A stretch of DNA of 43,231 bases from an uncultured Collinsella sp. (GCA_959028445.1 CAUFRY010000015.1:1-43231), one strand, 5' to 3'; positions 8,109-16,113 are shown, counted from the first letter of the stretch. The notes: a model not told the origin generated them from the letters alone. Numbers and translations: made by a program.

Positions 8109-9152
8109 CTACTCGAAGTATTGGAACTTGTTCGTTGAGAAGGCAAACGTTACGACGAAGCCTTTGCCGGAATCGGATGCTGCGGTGACGTCGATGCCCA
8201 TCTTGGAGCACAGACGCGCCACCAGGTAGAGGCCGATGCCCGTTGCGCGCTTGGTGGTGCGGCCGTTGTCGCCGGTAAAGCCCTTCTCGAACACGCGCGG
8301 CAAGTCGGCCGCGCTCACGCCGCAGCCGTTGTCCGCAACGGTGAGCTCGATGCGCTCGCTTGCCAAGCCTTCGTCCAACAGCGCGCCCGAAAACACGATC
8401 TTTGCGCCGTCCTCGCGCGCATATTTAATGCTGTTCTGAATGAGCTGGCCCAGAATAAACTCGAGCCACTTCTCGTCGGTAAAGACCTCAAAGTCGAGGT
8501 TCTCGCACACCGGGGCCACGTGCGCCGCGATGAGCTCGCGCGCGTTGGCCTTAATCGCGCCCGTCACCAAGGTCTTGAGATCCCAGCGGCGAATCAGGTA
8601 GTCCCGCTCCACGACTTCCGAGCGCGCGTAGTACAGCGCCTGGTCGATATAGCGCTCCACGCGAGCCAGCTCGCGACCCAGGTCATCCACGCGCGACAGG
8701 TCGCCTTCGCTGCCGTCCAGGTTTTCCAAAATTAGATGGGCCGCCGCCAGGGGCAGCTTGGCCTCGTGGACCCAGCTCTCGATATAGTCGCGATAGTCAT
8801 CGGTCTGACGCCGGCCTTCGGCAACCTCGTCGCAGGCGGCTTTGCCCACCCGGCGCAAGACCTCGTACTCGAGCTCGCCCTCGGCATAGGTCGGGCATTG
8901 CACCATCTCCTGCACCCATGCGGGACTCTCGAGCTCCTCTGCCGCACGCTCCAGCTGGCGCAGAAAACGACGACGGCGCGCGTATTCGATCACGATGCCG
9001 AGCATGCCAAAGATAAAGGACACGCCGACCGCCACGACCACGATAGAGACGGGTGCACCGGCGACCGTCAGCACAAAGCAGCTCAGCAGCACGCCGCACG
9101 TCCACACGGCGACGGGAAGCAGCGCGTCTTTAAAGAACTTGCCAAACGACAT
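8109..9152 (-). CDS. Sensor histidine kinase, BceS/GraS-like
   Basis: A 347-residue kinase with two hydrophobic segments near the N-terminus (about 10-32 and 34-56) and almost no extracellular loop, the layout of intramembrane-sensing kinases such as BceS and GraS. The phospho-accepting His is His129 in SWVHEAKLPLAA. The ATPase domain shows the N box (LIQNSIKYARE), G1 (DNGCGVSA), an F box and G2 (GIGLYLVARL). It starts 9 bases after the response-regulator stop, so the two form an operon. Such kinases usually work with a BceAB-type peptide-antibiotic exporter; none is in this window. The gene ends close to the hipBA operators. Confidence 0.92.
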   Translation of the reverse strand: MSFGKFFKDALLPVAVWTCGVLLSCFVLTVAGAPVSIVVVAVGVSFIFGMLGIVIEYARRRRFLRQLERAAEELESPAWVQEMVQCPTYAEGELEYEVLRRVGKAACDEVAEGRRQTDDYRDYIESWVHEAKLPLAAAHLILENLDGSEGDLSRVDDLGRELARVERYIDQALYYARSEVVERDYLIRRWDLKTLVTGAIKANARELIAAHVAPVCENLDFEVFTDEKWLEFILGQLIQNSIKYAREDGAKIVFSGALLDEGLASERIELTVADNGCGVSAADLPRVFEKGFTGDNGRTTKRATGIGLYLVARLCSKMGIDVTAASDSGKGFVVTFAFSTNKFQYFE

Positions 9153-9161
9153 AGCCGGCCC

Positions 9162-9833
9162 CTAGACCGAATAGCCTTGGCCGCGGTGCGTTGTCAAATA
9201 CCCCTTGATGCCGATTTTTTCGAGCGTGGTGCGCAGGCGGTTGATGTTGACGGTGAGCGTATTGTCGTCCACGAAGGCGTCGGAGTCCCACAGGTCCTGC
9301 ATGATGGCCGAGCGCGAGACGATCTTGCCCGCACGGCTCAGAAGCAGCGAGAGAATACGCAGCTCGTTTTTGGTGAGCTCGGTACTGGTACCGGTCTGCA
9401 TGTTGGTGACCATGGAGCGAGCGAGATCGAGCTCCAGGCCCTTGTGGACAAGCGTGCTGCGCTCGCCTGCCGCCGCGGTGCGACGCAGCAGTGCGTTGAT
9501 GCGCGCCACGAGCACACGGGCGCTGTAGGGCTTGGGAACAAAGTCGTCCGCGCCGAGCGTCATGGCCATGACCTCGTCGATCTCGGTCGTGCGCGACGTG
9601 AGGACGATAATGGGAACCTCGGATTCGCGGCGAACCTCGTGGCAGATATGCTGGCCGTCCTTGACGGGAAGTGTGAGGTCGAGCAGCACCAGGTCGGGCG
9701 CGGCAGCGAGAATATCGCGCGAGACATGCTCAAACGATTCGCAGGCCTCGATTTCAAACCCGGCGCGGGCAAGGATGTCGATAAGCTCACGACGAATGGG
9801 CTCGTCGTCCTCAACGATATAGATCAGCGCCAT
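9162..9833 (-). CDS. Response regulator, OmpR/BceR-like
   Basis: A 223-residue regulator with a receiver domain (acidic pocket EDD at 8-10, phospho-Asp52 in LLDLTLP, conserved Lys in VPKPYS) and a C-terminal winged-helix DNA-binding domain (LTKNELRIL ... VNINRLRTTLEKIG ... RGQGYSV). The start at 9833 has a GGGGGGAG site 8-9 bases upstream and matches the normal beginning of the receiver; the longer frame adds about 58 low-quality residues. It is first in an operon with the kinase. An inverted repeat upstream (GTCACC-AA-GGTGAC, 9903-9916) is a possible operator. Confidence 0.93.
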   Translation of the reverse strand: MALIYIVEDDEPIRRELIDILARAGFEIEACESFEHVSRDILAAAPDLVLLDLTLPVKDGQHICHEVRRESEVPIIVLTSRTTEIDEVMAMTLGADDFVPKPYSARVLVARINALLRRTAAAGERSTLVHKGLELDLARSMVTNMQTGTSTELTKNELRILSLLLSRAGKIVSRSAIMQDLWDSDAFVDDNTLTVNINRLRTTLEKIGIKGYLTTHRGQGYSV

Positions 9834-9902
9834 GGATTCCGCTCCCCCCTTGGTTGTCTTGCCACCATTATGGCTGCGGAGCCGCAGGTGCGCGCCTTGC
9901 GC

Positions 9903-9916
9903 GTCACCAAGGTGAC
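9903..9916. promoter_or_regulatory. Possible operator upstream of the response regulator
   Basis: GTCACC and GGTGAC are separated by AA. The site lies 70-83 bases before the regulator start codon, in the only spacer between the operon and the next gene. Use as a regulator-binding site is a guess from position and symmetry. Confidence 0.35.
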
Positions 9917-9926
9917 AGAACTGTTC

Positions 9927-9995
9927 GCGAGCGGCAGGGGCTTGCCCCTCGCTCGCAACGGGCACGGGAATTAAATGAGTTTTTAATCCCCGTCC
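9927..9995. terminator. Two hairpins between the unknown gene and the BceR-like regulator
   Basis: The first hairpin (9927-9956) pairs GCGAGCG with CGCTCGC and AGGGGC with GCCCCT. The second (9964-9993) pairs ACGGG-ATTAAA with TTTAAT-CCCGT and starts 15 bases past the stop at 10008. Neither has a classic T-run on the minus strand. Together they may end transcription of the upstream gene. Confidence 0.5.
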
Positions 9996-10007
9996 CAGAA
10001 ACATCAT

Positions 10008-10739
10008 TTAGCGGCGGGCGCGAAGCTTTTCGTAGCCGTCGGCGAAGAAGGCGACCGTAGCGGCGTCGGCCTCGGCGGCCTCTGTCTCGGTTGCGGGCAC
10101 CACGCCGTGCTCGTCACTCACCAGGAACAGCGCGCCCTTGAGCTGCGCGGGAATGTCCACGCGCGTGACCGGGATGTTCTTGGTCTGAGCCAACTGCTCA
10201 ATAAGGGTCGCCGTGCCACACAGACACTCGTCCGCCGGCGCCACAAAGGCAAGCTCACCGTTGTTGACGGCGGCGAGCAGCTCGGGCGCCACACCGGTCT
10301 CGTCGGCCTCAGAGCGGGCCTCGGCGGAGCGGGCACGCAGCGCCTTGGCCGACGTATCGACTAGCGGCTCGTACTCCCCCACCGTCATGGCGGCGTTGCC
10401 GTTGACGTCGATCACCAGCATGAGCACGCCGTCGCGTGCGGTGTAATCGCCCTCGGCAAGCGACCACTCAACGTGCTGCTTGGCCCAGCTGAGCATGTTA
10501 TGGGTAAGCGGCTCGCCCTGCACCAAGCGCTCGGACAGTGCGCGAATGTGGCGGTTGAGCATGGGTACCTTTTTGTTGGACATGCGCCAACGGCAGACAA
10601 GCGCGGGCTTGTCGAGCGTAAACTTCTCGACCGCCTCCTGATTGGCGCAAAAGTCCTCGTACGCACGCTGATCCTCGGCATTGCCAAACAGCTCGGCTTC
10701 ATCAATCTGGGGCATGGTTGTACCTTTCGTGTTAGTCAT
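10008..10739 (-). CDS. Conserved-looking protein of unknown function
   Basis: I do not recognise this protein (243 residues, or 235 from the second ATG at 10715). It is soluble and acidic, with no signal peptide or membrane segment. The central part (ARDGVLMLVIDVNGNAAMTVG) looks like two beta strands around a turn, followed by a charged Ala-rich helix and a C-terminal strand GALFLVSDEHG. Both starts are possible: AGAGGA is 4 bases before the first ATG and AAAGG about 7 bases before the second. The reading frame is solid and its codon use matches its neighbours. A strong terminator just upstream separates it from purH, so it should have its own promoter in a very short space (10716-10757). Confidence 0.78.
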   Translation of the reverse strand: MTNTKGTTMPQIDEAELFGNAEDQRAYEDFCANQEAVEKFTLDKPALVCRWRMSNKKVPMLNRHIRALSERLVQGEPLTHNMLSWAKQHVEWSLAEGDYTARDGVLMLVIDVNGNAAMTVGEYEPLVDTSAKALRARSAEARSEADETGVAPELLAAVNNGELAFVAPADECLCGTATLIEQLAQTKNIPVTRVDIPAQLKGALFLVSDEHGVVPATETEAAEADAATVAFFADGYEKLRARR

Positions 10740-10754
10740 TCCGTCCTCTTATAC

Positions 10755-10792
10755 CAAAAAGACGGCCCTCCAAACGGAGCAGCCGTCTTTTG
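10755..10792. terminator. Intrinsic terminator downstream of purH
   Basis: AAAAGACGGC pairs with GCCGTCTTTT, with an inner CTCC / GGAG stem. On the minus strand it ends TTTTTGG, the right side for the purH transcript; on the plus strand it ends TTTTGC. Confidence 0.87.
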
Positions 10793-10824
10793 CAAAGATT
10801 ATTTTGAAGGCATGGTGAGTCCAA

Positions 10825-10845
10825 GGACGGGTCAACATCCCGTCC
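10825..10845. repeat. Short perfect hairpin in the purH 3' region
   Basis: GGACGGG and CCCGTCC (7 bp) are separated by 7 bases, between the large structured element (10864) and the terminator (10755). No function is evident. Confidence 0.55.
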
Positions 10846-10863
10846 ACCTCAGTCAACCAAGCT

Positions 10864-10978
10864 GGTCGGCGAGGGTTGCCCAGGTGCCGCAGATTGCCGT
10901 GAAAGAGGAGCGACGCGTACTTGGGTACGCGAGCGACGAATGAACGGCAAGGTGCGGTGGCTGGGCAAGCCGCAGCGC
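10864..10978. repeat. ~115-bp structured element, copy 1 (after purH)
   Basis: A multi-stem inverted repeat. Outer stem TTGCCCAG (10876-10883) pairs with CTGGGCAA (10961-10968). A second stem pairs CCGCA (10887-10891) with TGCGG (10953-10957), a third TTGCCGT (10894-10900) with ACGGCAA (10944-10950), and an apical hairpin GCGTAC / GTACGC (10915-10930) has loop TTGG. The same architecture with changed but still paired bases occurs at 32002-32118. It lies 11 bases past the purH stop. Confidence 0.88.
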
Positions 10979-10989
10979 CACCTCCCTAC

Positions 10990-12597
10990 TTAGTGGCGGA
11001 AGTGGCGGGCGCCCGTGAACACCATAGCAATATTGTGTTCATTGCAGGCCTGGATACTCTCGTCGTCGCGCTTGGAGCCGCCGGGCTGGATGATGCAGGT
11101 CACACCATGCTCGGCAAGCACGTCGACGTTGTCGCGGAACGGGAAGAACGCGTCGCTTGCGCAGGCAAAGCCGCCCTTCTCCACGCCCTCGCGCTCGCAG
11201 AAGTCCTCGGCGCGCTCGCAGGCAAGCAGCGCAGAGTCAACGCGGTTAGGCTGACCCGGGCCCATGCCAATGCCGGCCTTGCCCTTGGAGACCAGGATGG
11301 CGTTGGACTTGACGCCCTTGCAGACCTTCCAGGCAAACTCGAGCTCGGCCATCTCGGCGTCAGTGGGCTTGCGGTCGGTGGGAAACGTGAAGGTCGCGGG
11401 ATCCTCGGTCACGTGGTCGACTTCCTGCACCAGCATGCCGCCGTCGACGGAGCGCAGCTCCACCTGGGCGCCGTGGTCCACGCCGCCGGTAGCCAGCACG
11501 CGCAGGTTGGGGCGCTTGGCCATGCGCTCGAGCGCCTCGGCAGTGTAGCTCGGGGCGATGATAACCTCGACGAACTGCTTGTTCTGATCGGCGAAGTGCT
11601 CGACCAGCTCATAGGGAACCTCGCGGTTGCAGGCGATGATGCCGCCAAAGGCGCTCTTGGGATCGCAGGCAAACGCGCGGTCGTAGGCGGCCGTGATGTC
11701 CTCGGCCGCGGCGGAGCCGCAGGGGTTCTGATGCTTGAGGATCACGCAGGCAGGCTCGTCGAACTCGCGGACCAGGTTCCAAGCGGCGTCGGCATCCAGA
11801 TAGTTGTTGTAGCTGAGCGGCTTGCCCTGGATCTGCTCGGAACCAACGAGCGGGAACTGCGAGCTCGCGGTGTTCTCGCAGCCCTCGGCAAAGCGATAGA
11901 CCGTAGCCTTCTGCTGAGGATTCTCGCCATAGCGCAGGTCGTCGACCTTCTCCAGCGAGATCTCAAGCTTGGCAGAAGTGCCCGCCACGTCGCTTGCCTG
12001 GGCGGCAAGCCAACGGGAGATAGCCGTGTCGTAGGCGGCGGTGGTCTGGTAGACCTTCACCTGCAGGCGACGACGGGTGGAAAGCGTGGTGCAGCCACCG
12101 GTCTCGTGCATCTCGGCCAGGACGGCATCATAGTCGGCCGGGTCGGAAATGACGGTAACGCTCGTGGCGTTCTTGGCAGCAGAGCGCAGCATGGAGGGAC
12201 CACCGATGTCGATGTGCTCGATGGCGTCCGCGAAGGTGACCTCGGGGTTGGCGACGGTCTTCTCGAACTCGTACAGGTTGACGACGACCAGGTCGATCAG
12301 CTTAATGCCGTGCTGAGCGGCCTCCTGCATGTGCTGCTCGGAATCGCGGCGGGCCAGCAGCGCGCCGTGAACCTTGGGGTGCAGGGTCTTAACGCGGCCG
12401 TCCATCATCTCGGGGTAGCCCGTGAACTCCTCGATGGGGGTTACGGGAACGCCCGCGTCCTCGATGGCACGAGCCGTGCCGCCCGTAGAGATGATCTCGA
12501 CGCCAAAGTCATCGACCAGCGTCCGTGCGAAATCGACGACGCCCGTCTTATCGGTAACCGAGATCAACGCGCGTGCGATCTTCACATCAGATCCCAT
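10990..12597 (-). CDS. purH: Bifunctional AICAR transformylase / IMP cyclohydrolase
   Basis: A 535-residue enzyme for the last two steps of de novo purine synthesis: formylation of AICAR with 10-formyl-THF, then ring closure to IMP. The N-terminal MGS-like IMP cyclohydrolase domain (about 1-200) shows SVTDKTG, the STGGTARAI turn and GRVKTLHPKVHGALLARR. The C-terminal transformylase domain carries the catalytic Lys-His in ILKHQNPCGSA. Length is normal. AGGAGG lies 5 bases before the ATG. It forms a single-gene unit, ended by the structured element and the terminator at 10755. I see no purine riboswitch in the 277-base leader region. Confidence 0.97.
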   Translation of the reverse strand: MGSDVKIARALISVTDKTGVVDFARTLVDDFGVEIISTGGTARAIEDAGVPVTPIEEFTGYPEMMDGRVKTLHPKVHGALLARRDSEQHMQEAAQHGIKLIDLVVVNLYEFEKTVANPEVTFADAIEHIDIGGPSMLRSAAKNATSVTVISDPADYDAVLAEMHETGGCTTLSTRRRLQVKVYQTTAAYDTAISRWLAAQASDVAGTSAKLEISLEKVDDLRYGENPQQKATVYRFAEGCENTASSQFPLVGSEQIQGKPLSYNNYLDADAAWNLVREFDEPACVILKHQNPCGSAAAEDITAAYDRAFACDPKSAFGGIIACNREVPYELVEHFADQNKQFVEVIIAPSYTAEALERMAKRPNLRVLATGGVDHGAQVELRSVDGGMLVQEVDHVTEDPATFTFPTDRKPTDAEMAELEFAWKVCKGVKSNAILVSKGKAGIGMGPGQPNRVDSALLACERAEDFCEREGVEKGGFACASDAFFPFRDNVDVLAEHGVTCIIQPGGSKRDDESIQACNEHNIAMVFTGARHFRH

Positions 12598-12874
12598 GCA
12601 GTCCTCCTGTCTGGTACGCCGCCGTGCTCTGTGAGTCGGTGATACGTCGATCTGCAGCGCTCGCGCAGCGGCATTGAAAATACTGATTCAATGTAGCGCA
12701 TCGAGCGCATCGATGCACCCCGCAACGGGCGCATGTGCAGAAAAAGTTTGCGAGCGGAGGGGATGGGCACGGCACCGAGCACGGTGAGTTCATGGAACAC
12801 AGGGGCACCATAATTTGATGCCAATGGCGTGGTAGAACTGTGCTCGATATGCATCCGCAAAAGAAAGAGGCACC
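12598..12874. other. Divergent promoter region of purH and the acetyltransferase gene
   Basis: These 277 bases hold no convincing gene. The start regions of two divergent genes must both be here, but I cannot assign -35/-10 pairs with confidence on either strand. Confidence 0.4.
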
Positions 12875-13516
12875 ATGGTCTCGCGGGTTCTCTACCGACC
12901 GTTTGATACCGAAGACTTCGACGCCATCGCGCTGATTCTGCAGCAGCTTTGGCATAACAATTCGGATAACGATGAGTACAACCGCCTCGAGGCCGCGTGC
13001 GACCTCGCCTACTGCCTTTCGTCGTCGACGTTTTCACAGGTTGCGGTGATTGACGGCGAGGCGCGCGGCATTGCACTTGCACGTGCAGGACAGAACTCCG
13101 GCGTCACTATCAACGAGCATTGGATGGATACCGAACGCGCGCTGCTATCGCAGATGCGTGAGCTAGAGCCTGATGCCTGCGCCGAGTATCTCTCGTTTGT
13201 GCGCGCAACCATCCGAACCAACAACCGCCTGCTCGAGAGCAGCCCGTTGCCGCACGACAACGAGGTCACGCTGCTTGCCGTGGATCGCGATGTCCATGGC
13301 CTGGGCGTTGGCACGGTTCTGCTCGATGCCGCGGTCTCGCACCTATCCTCGCTTGGAGCGACGAGGGCGCACCTGTACACCGACTCCAACTGCTCGTGGA
13401 AGTTTTACGAGCTGCACGGCTTTAAGCGCACGGCCACGCACCGCGCCAACCGCGAAGAGCGCCGCCACGACATGCCGCGCGAAAGCTTCCTCTACGAGCT
13501 GGATCTAACAGCCTAA
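12875..13516 (+). CDS. GNAT-family N-acetyltransferase
   Basis: A 213-residue protein with a C-terminal GNAT fold. The acetyl-CoA-binding motif is visible at about residues 132-150 (LLAVDRDVHGLGVGTVLLD, i.e. the Q/RxxGxG/A pattern as HGLGVG), followed by LYTDSNCSWKFYELHGF, the usual motif B with the Tyr that can act as general acid. The N-terminal 60 residues resemble acetyltransferases that begin with a (Y/F)RPF-x-ED segment. AAAGAGG precedes the ATG by 4 bases. The substrate cannot be inferred. It stands alone between purH (divergent) and the DUF2207 gene (convergent). Confidence 0.87.
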   Translation: MVSRVLYRPFDTEDFDAIALILQQLWHNNSDNDEYNRLEAACDLAYCLSSSTFSQVAVIDGEARGIALARAGQNSGVTINEHWMDTERALLSQMRELEPDACAEYLSFVRATIRTNNRLLESSPLPHDNEVTLLAVDRDVHGLGVGTVLLDAAVSHLSSLGATRAHLYTDSNCSWKFYELHGFKRTATHRANREERRHDMPRESFLYELDLTA

Positions 13517-13532
13517 ACCCGGCAGCCATACC

Positions 13533-13575
13533 TAGTCATTTAGGGATGTTCCCAGTGATTAGTCGTTGGGGACAG
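13533..13575. repeat. 43-bp dispersed repeat, copy 1
   Basis: Contains TAGTCATT-T-AGGGA and TAGTCGTTGGGGACA in tandem. A related block in the same orientation is at 15721-15763, so the two flank the DUF2207 gene. A reverse-orientation fragment overlaps the hisE stop codon (about 31260-31281). Confidence 0.7.
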
Positions 13576-13593
13576 CCTTCGTAGGTAGCGCAT

Positions 13594-13644
13594 AAAAATG
13601 GGATGGATCCGTCGGCAGTCGCCGGAGAAGATCCATCCCAAAAA
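13594..13644 (-). terminator. Terminator of the DUF2207 gene
   Basis: An 11-bp stem, TGGGATGGATC (13599-13609) with GATCCATCCCA (13630-13640), is followed on the minus strand by TTTTTATG. It lies directly after the minus-strand gene ending at 13655. The plus strand also has AAAAATC rather than a T-run, so it works mainly on the minus strand. Confidence 0.85.
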
Positions 13645-13654
13645 TCAGAACTCG

Positions 13655-15598
13655 CTAGAACGTTCCGCCGCCGCCTCCGCCGACGCCGCCGCCTCCGCCG
13701 CCCGAGAAGCCACCGCCTCCGCCGCCGCTCGAGCTGTCGGAGCTCGACGCCAGCTCACGGATACTCTCGTGATACACGTCATCGAACGAATCGAGCGGAG
13801 ACTCGTTGCCGTAGTGATGGTAGTACCACCAGTAGCAGGGATAATTGTCGTAGAAACCGTCGGCCTCGCGCACCTCGGGCGGCACGGCCTCGGCCAGCTG
13901 TCGCAGCACTTCTTTCGAAACGCCCAGGGCAACGCCCATCACCAGCAGCTTGTTCCACAGCACCAGATCGCCGGGGACGGCTTCCTTTAGACGCGTGAAG
14001 TCCTCGAGCCAATGCTTAAGCGCCTTGCAGCGAGCCGCCACCTCGGCGCCCTCCGGCGTAAAGCGGCGGAACGTAAGGCCCACGCCGATACCCACCAGCA
14101 CAATCGGCACCGAGATAACCGCGGCGATAATGTTCGCCTGCGCGCCGTCGGTAAAGAAGATGGATCCCACGGGAACAAAGGCAATCAGGATACCAAGAAC
14201 CAGGCAAAACACCATTGCGACAATGCCGTCCGAGGCAACGTACTCGCTATCGGCCAGCTTGCCCTTAACGGTGTTCTGATAGTCCTCGAGCTTGTCGCCC
14301 ACGGGTGTAGCGTGCTGCTTGACGTAGTGCTGCAGCTCGTCGAACGTGCGCGAGCGATCGCCGTTCTCGTCAGGCTTAGCACCGGCAAAGAAGACCTTGA
14401 GCACCATGTGGTCAATGCCCTTGGCCGACTTCCAGCCCGCATCACTCACCGTCACGCGATACGTCTGCTCTTCTTTTTCACGCCCCAACGGACCCTTCTT
14501 GGCCTTGGTCACGGTCGCCTGCTCCAGCTTGATCACATGGTCGTCAGTGAGCTTCATGAGCGTGGCGATATATGCCTGATCGGGCACCTCGTTCCAGCTC
14601 ATGAGGGCCGAAAGCACGGCGGGATGGTCGGCCGAAGGCACATCGCGGAAATATTCGTCCTGGAAAAGCGGCTTGGGCTTGCGGCGGCGCAGCTTGAGCA
14701 TAACGATTGTGCCGGTAAAGGCCACCGCCGCAACAACACTTAGCACAGCAAGTGCATTGGCAATCATGCGAGCGTGAGCGCGGCGGGCGTTAGCTTCGTC
14801 GGCCCATTCCTTCTCTTCGCTCAGGATCGTTGACATGTGCTCTTCGCCCGAGGCGGCAAGCTGCGGCACCCAGTCGCTGGGGAAGGCGATGCGCGCCTCA
14901 GCGAATTCGCCCTGATGCACGCAGGGAATGGTATAGGTGACCATGGGCTCGTCCTCATCGAGTGACACGTCGCCCGTCAGCGGGCCGTGGCCCCATGCGC
15001 GGAAGTTATCGCCCTTGACGGCCGCCGTCCCGGCAGCGGCATTTGCGAAGCGCACTTCCATCTCGACGTCATCGGAATCCGCAGACCAGCCGTCGCCCAC
15101 GAACTTCCAATAGAGCTCGGCAGTATCGGCCCAGTTCATGACCGCACCGGTCATGGTATAGCTCACGTAATAGGTCGCGCTGTCGCCGCTCTCGTGAGGA
15201 CTGAATACCTTAATCCTTACGCCGTCACCGGTCTGCTCGACCGTGTAGACGCCAGAGTCACCCTTGTTCGCGCTATCGACTTTGTTAAACGCGGTGTCCT
15301 CTTCCTCGACACTCAGCACGTCAACGCCCGCCGTGCCGCCCTGCTGGTTGGTGCCCGTATTGATCTCCCAAAACACGCCGTTGATGTCGTCGTCGAAATC
15401 AAACTGGCGTCCCTCGACAACGCTCAGCAATCCATCGGCCTCGACCGTGGCGCCGATGTAGGTTTGGGTCATAGAATACCCGTCGGCACGTGCAACGGCG
15501 GGCAACAGCAGCAGCGCAAGCGCGACGAGCACGCAGACGGAAGCGAATCGCGCAAACAGGTGGTGCTGCCGGCTGACTTTGGCGGCGAGGGTGTTCAT
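13655..15598 (-). CDS. DUF2207 membrane protein (YciQ-like) with poly-glycine tail
   Basis: A 647-residue predicted exported membrane protein. A signal peptide covers about residues 1-38 (long Leu/Ala/Val core ending AVARAD). An extracytoplasmic beta-rich region follows (to about 280), then a transmembrane segment before LRRRKPK, a cytoplasmic domain, and two more membrane segments (VAMVFCLVLGILIAFVPVG; IIAAVISVPIVLVGIGVGL). The C-terminus is Gly-rich (runs of six Gly), a known trait of DUF2207 proteins. The start at 15598 is set by AAAGGA 7 bases upstream and by the signal peptide. The biochemical function of DUF2207 is not established. The gene is flanked by direct copies of a 43-bp repeat. 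Confidence 0.88.
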   Translation of the reverse strand: MNTLAAKVSRQHHLFARFASVCVLVALALLLLPAVARADGYSMTQTYIGATVEADGLLSVVEGRQFDFDDDINGVFWEINTGTNQQGGTAGVDVLSVEEEDTAFNKVDSANKGDSGVYTVEQTGDGVRIKVFSPHESGDSATYYVSYTMTGAVMNWADTAELYWKFVGDGWSADSDDVEMEVRFANAAAGTAAVKGDNFRAWGHGPLTGDVSLDEDEPMVTYTIPCVHQGEFAEARIAFPSDWVPQLAASGEEHMSTILSEEKEWADEANARRAHARMIANALAVLSVVAAVAFTGTIVMLKLRRRKPKPLFQDEYFRDVPSADHPAVLSALMSWNEVPDQAYIATLMKLTDDHVIKLEQATVTKAKKGPLGREKEEQTYRVTVSDAGWKSAKGIDHMVLKVFFAGAKPDENGDRSRTFDELQHYVKQHATPVGDKLEDYQNTVKGKLADSEYVASDGIVAMVFCLVLGILIAFVPVGSIFFTDGAQANIIAAVISVPIVLVGIGVGLTFRRFTPEGAEVAARCKALKHWLEDFTRLKEAVPGDLVLWNKLLVMGVALGVSKEVLRQLAEAVPPEVREADGFYDNYPCYWWYYHHYGNESPLDSFDDVYHESIRELASSSDSSSGGGGGGFSGGGGGGVGGGGGGTF

Positions 15599-15720
15599 AG
15601 GCACATCCTTTGTCTGTAAAACCAACAGCGCCATTGTCCCACGTTTGCGGGTACGCATGACGAACATCTAGGCGACCGGAGCGCCAAACGGGATGAAAGT
15701 CACACCCGCACCCCGGCAGC

Positions 15721-15763
15721 TAGTCATTGGGGACGTTCTTAAATGACTAGTCATTAGGGACAC
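15721..15763. repeat. 43-bp dispersed repeat, copy 2
   Basis: TAGTCATTGGGGACGTTC is followed by TGACTAGTCATTAGGGACA. It aligns along its length with 13533-13575, with about ten differences and one extra base in copy 1. It lies in the region upstream of the DUF2207 start. Confidence 0.7.
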
Positions 15764-15765
15764 CC

Positions 15766-15793
15766 TTGGCATGGCCCGCGCCAGCAATAGATA
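15766..15793 (+). promoter_or_regulatory. Candidate promoter for a structured RNA
   Basis: TTGGCA (15766-15771), 16 bases, TAGATA (15788-15793). It points into a region without a convincing gene that contains a possible pseudoknot and ends at a strong hairpin. Confidence 0.45.
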
Positions 15794-15799
15794 CCACTT

Positions 15800-15980
15800 C
15801 ACAGCTCTGTCACAGGTGTAGCGGCTTTGTGTGGGCGCGGCACGCGCTGATTGAGCCGCCAGCCGAGGGGCATAAAGCAGTCGAGCGAAAACGGTTTGCC
15901 CCTTTGCCGTTCGCTTGAGGATCATGTCCCCCTTTTCCGCGGAAACCCCGGCAGTTGCGAAGAGCTGCCGGGGTTTCTGT
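15800..15980 (+). ncRNA. Candidate structured non-coding RNA
   Basis: No plausible protein is encoded here. A stem GCGGCT (15821-15826) / AGCCGC (15854-15859) encloses a hairpin GCGCG / CGCGC (15835-15847). Then two interleaved helices could form an H-type pseudoknot: GGGGCA (15867-15872) with TGCCCC (15897-15902), and GCGAAAACGG (15885-15894) with CCGTTCGC (15907-15914, two-base bulge). The transcript would end at the 13-bp hairpin 15942-15977. It could be a small RNA of about 180 bases, or a leader read through into gluQ. I do not match it to a known family. Confidence 0.4.
15942..15980. terminator. Hairpin with no coding gene upstream
   Basis: A perfect 13-bp stem, GAAACCCCGGCAG with CTGCCGGGGTTTC (loop of 10), is followed by TGTCGTTTG on the plus strand. 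The T-run is short, but the stem is strong. No plus-strand gene precedes it, which is the main reason to suspect an RNA gene here. Confidence 0.65.
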
Positions 15981-16100
15981 CGTTTGTGAGGCTAAGTCGG
16001 TACGCAGCGATCGAGACCTTGAGCCGCAAACCCACCGTGCGCAATGCGCACCGCCGCCAACTTGTGAGCGCAGCAACGCCTTCCCTGCCAAGCCCCGCGC

Positions 16101-16106
16101 TATACT
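16101..16106 (+). promoter_or_regulatory. -10 box of gluQ, seven bases before its ATG
   Basis: TATACT ends 7 bases before the gluQ ATG. Transcription would begin at or within a base or two of the start codon, giving a leaderless mRNA; there is also no purine-rich ribosome site. Confidence 0.6.
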
Positions 16107-16113
16107 CGTCCGC

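Noticed and set aside
10921..12642. A long plus-strand open frame opposite purH
   Set aside because: Antisense shadow; composition is low complexity, there is no ribosome site, and purH is complete on the other strand.
15668..15925. An 85-codon minus-strand frame in the gap before gluQ
   Set aside because: No ribosome site, atypical composition, and it overlaps the candidate RNA and a dispersed repeat. Not convincing as a protein.
15800..15980. The candidate RNA as a hammerhead ribozyme or known riboswitch
   Set aside because: CTGAT and GAAAAC words are present, but the stem layout does not fit a hammerhead, and no riboswitch consensus I know is matched.
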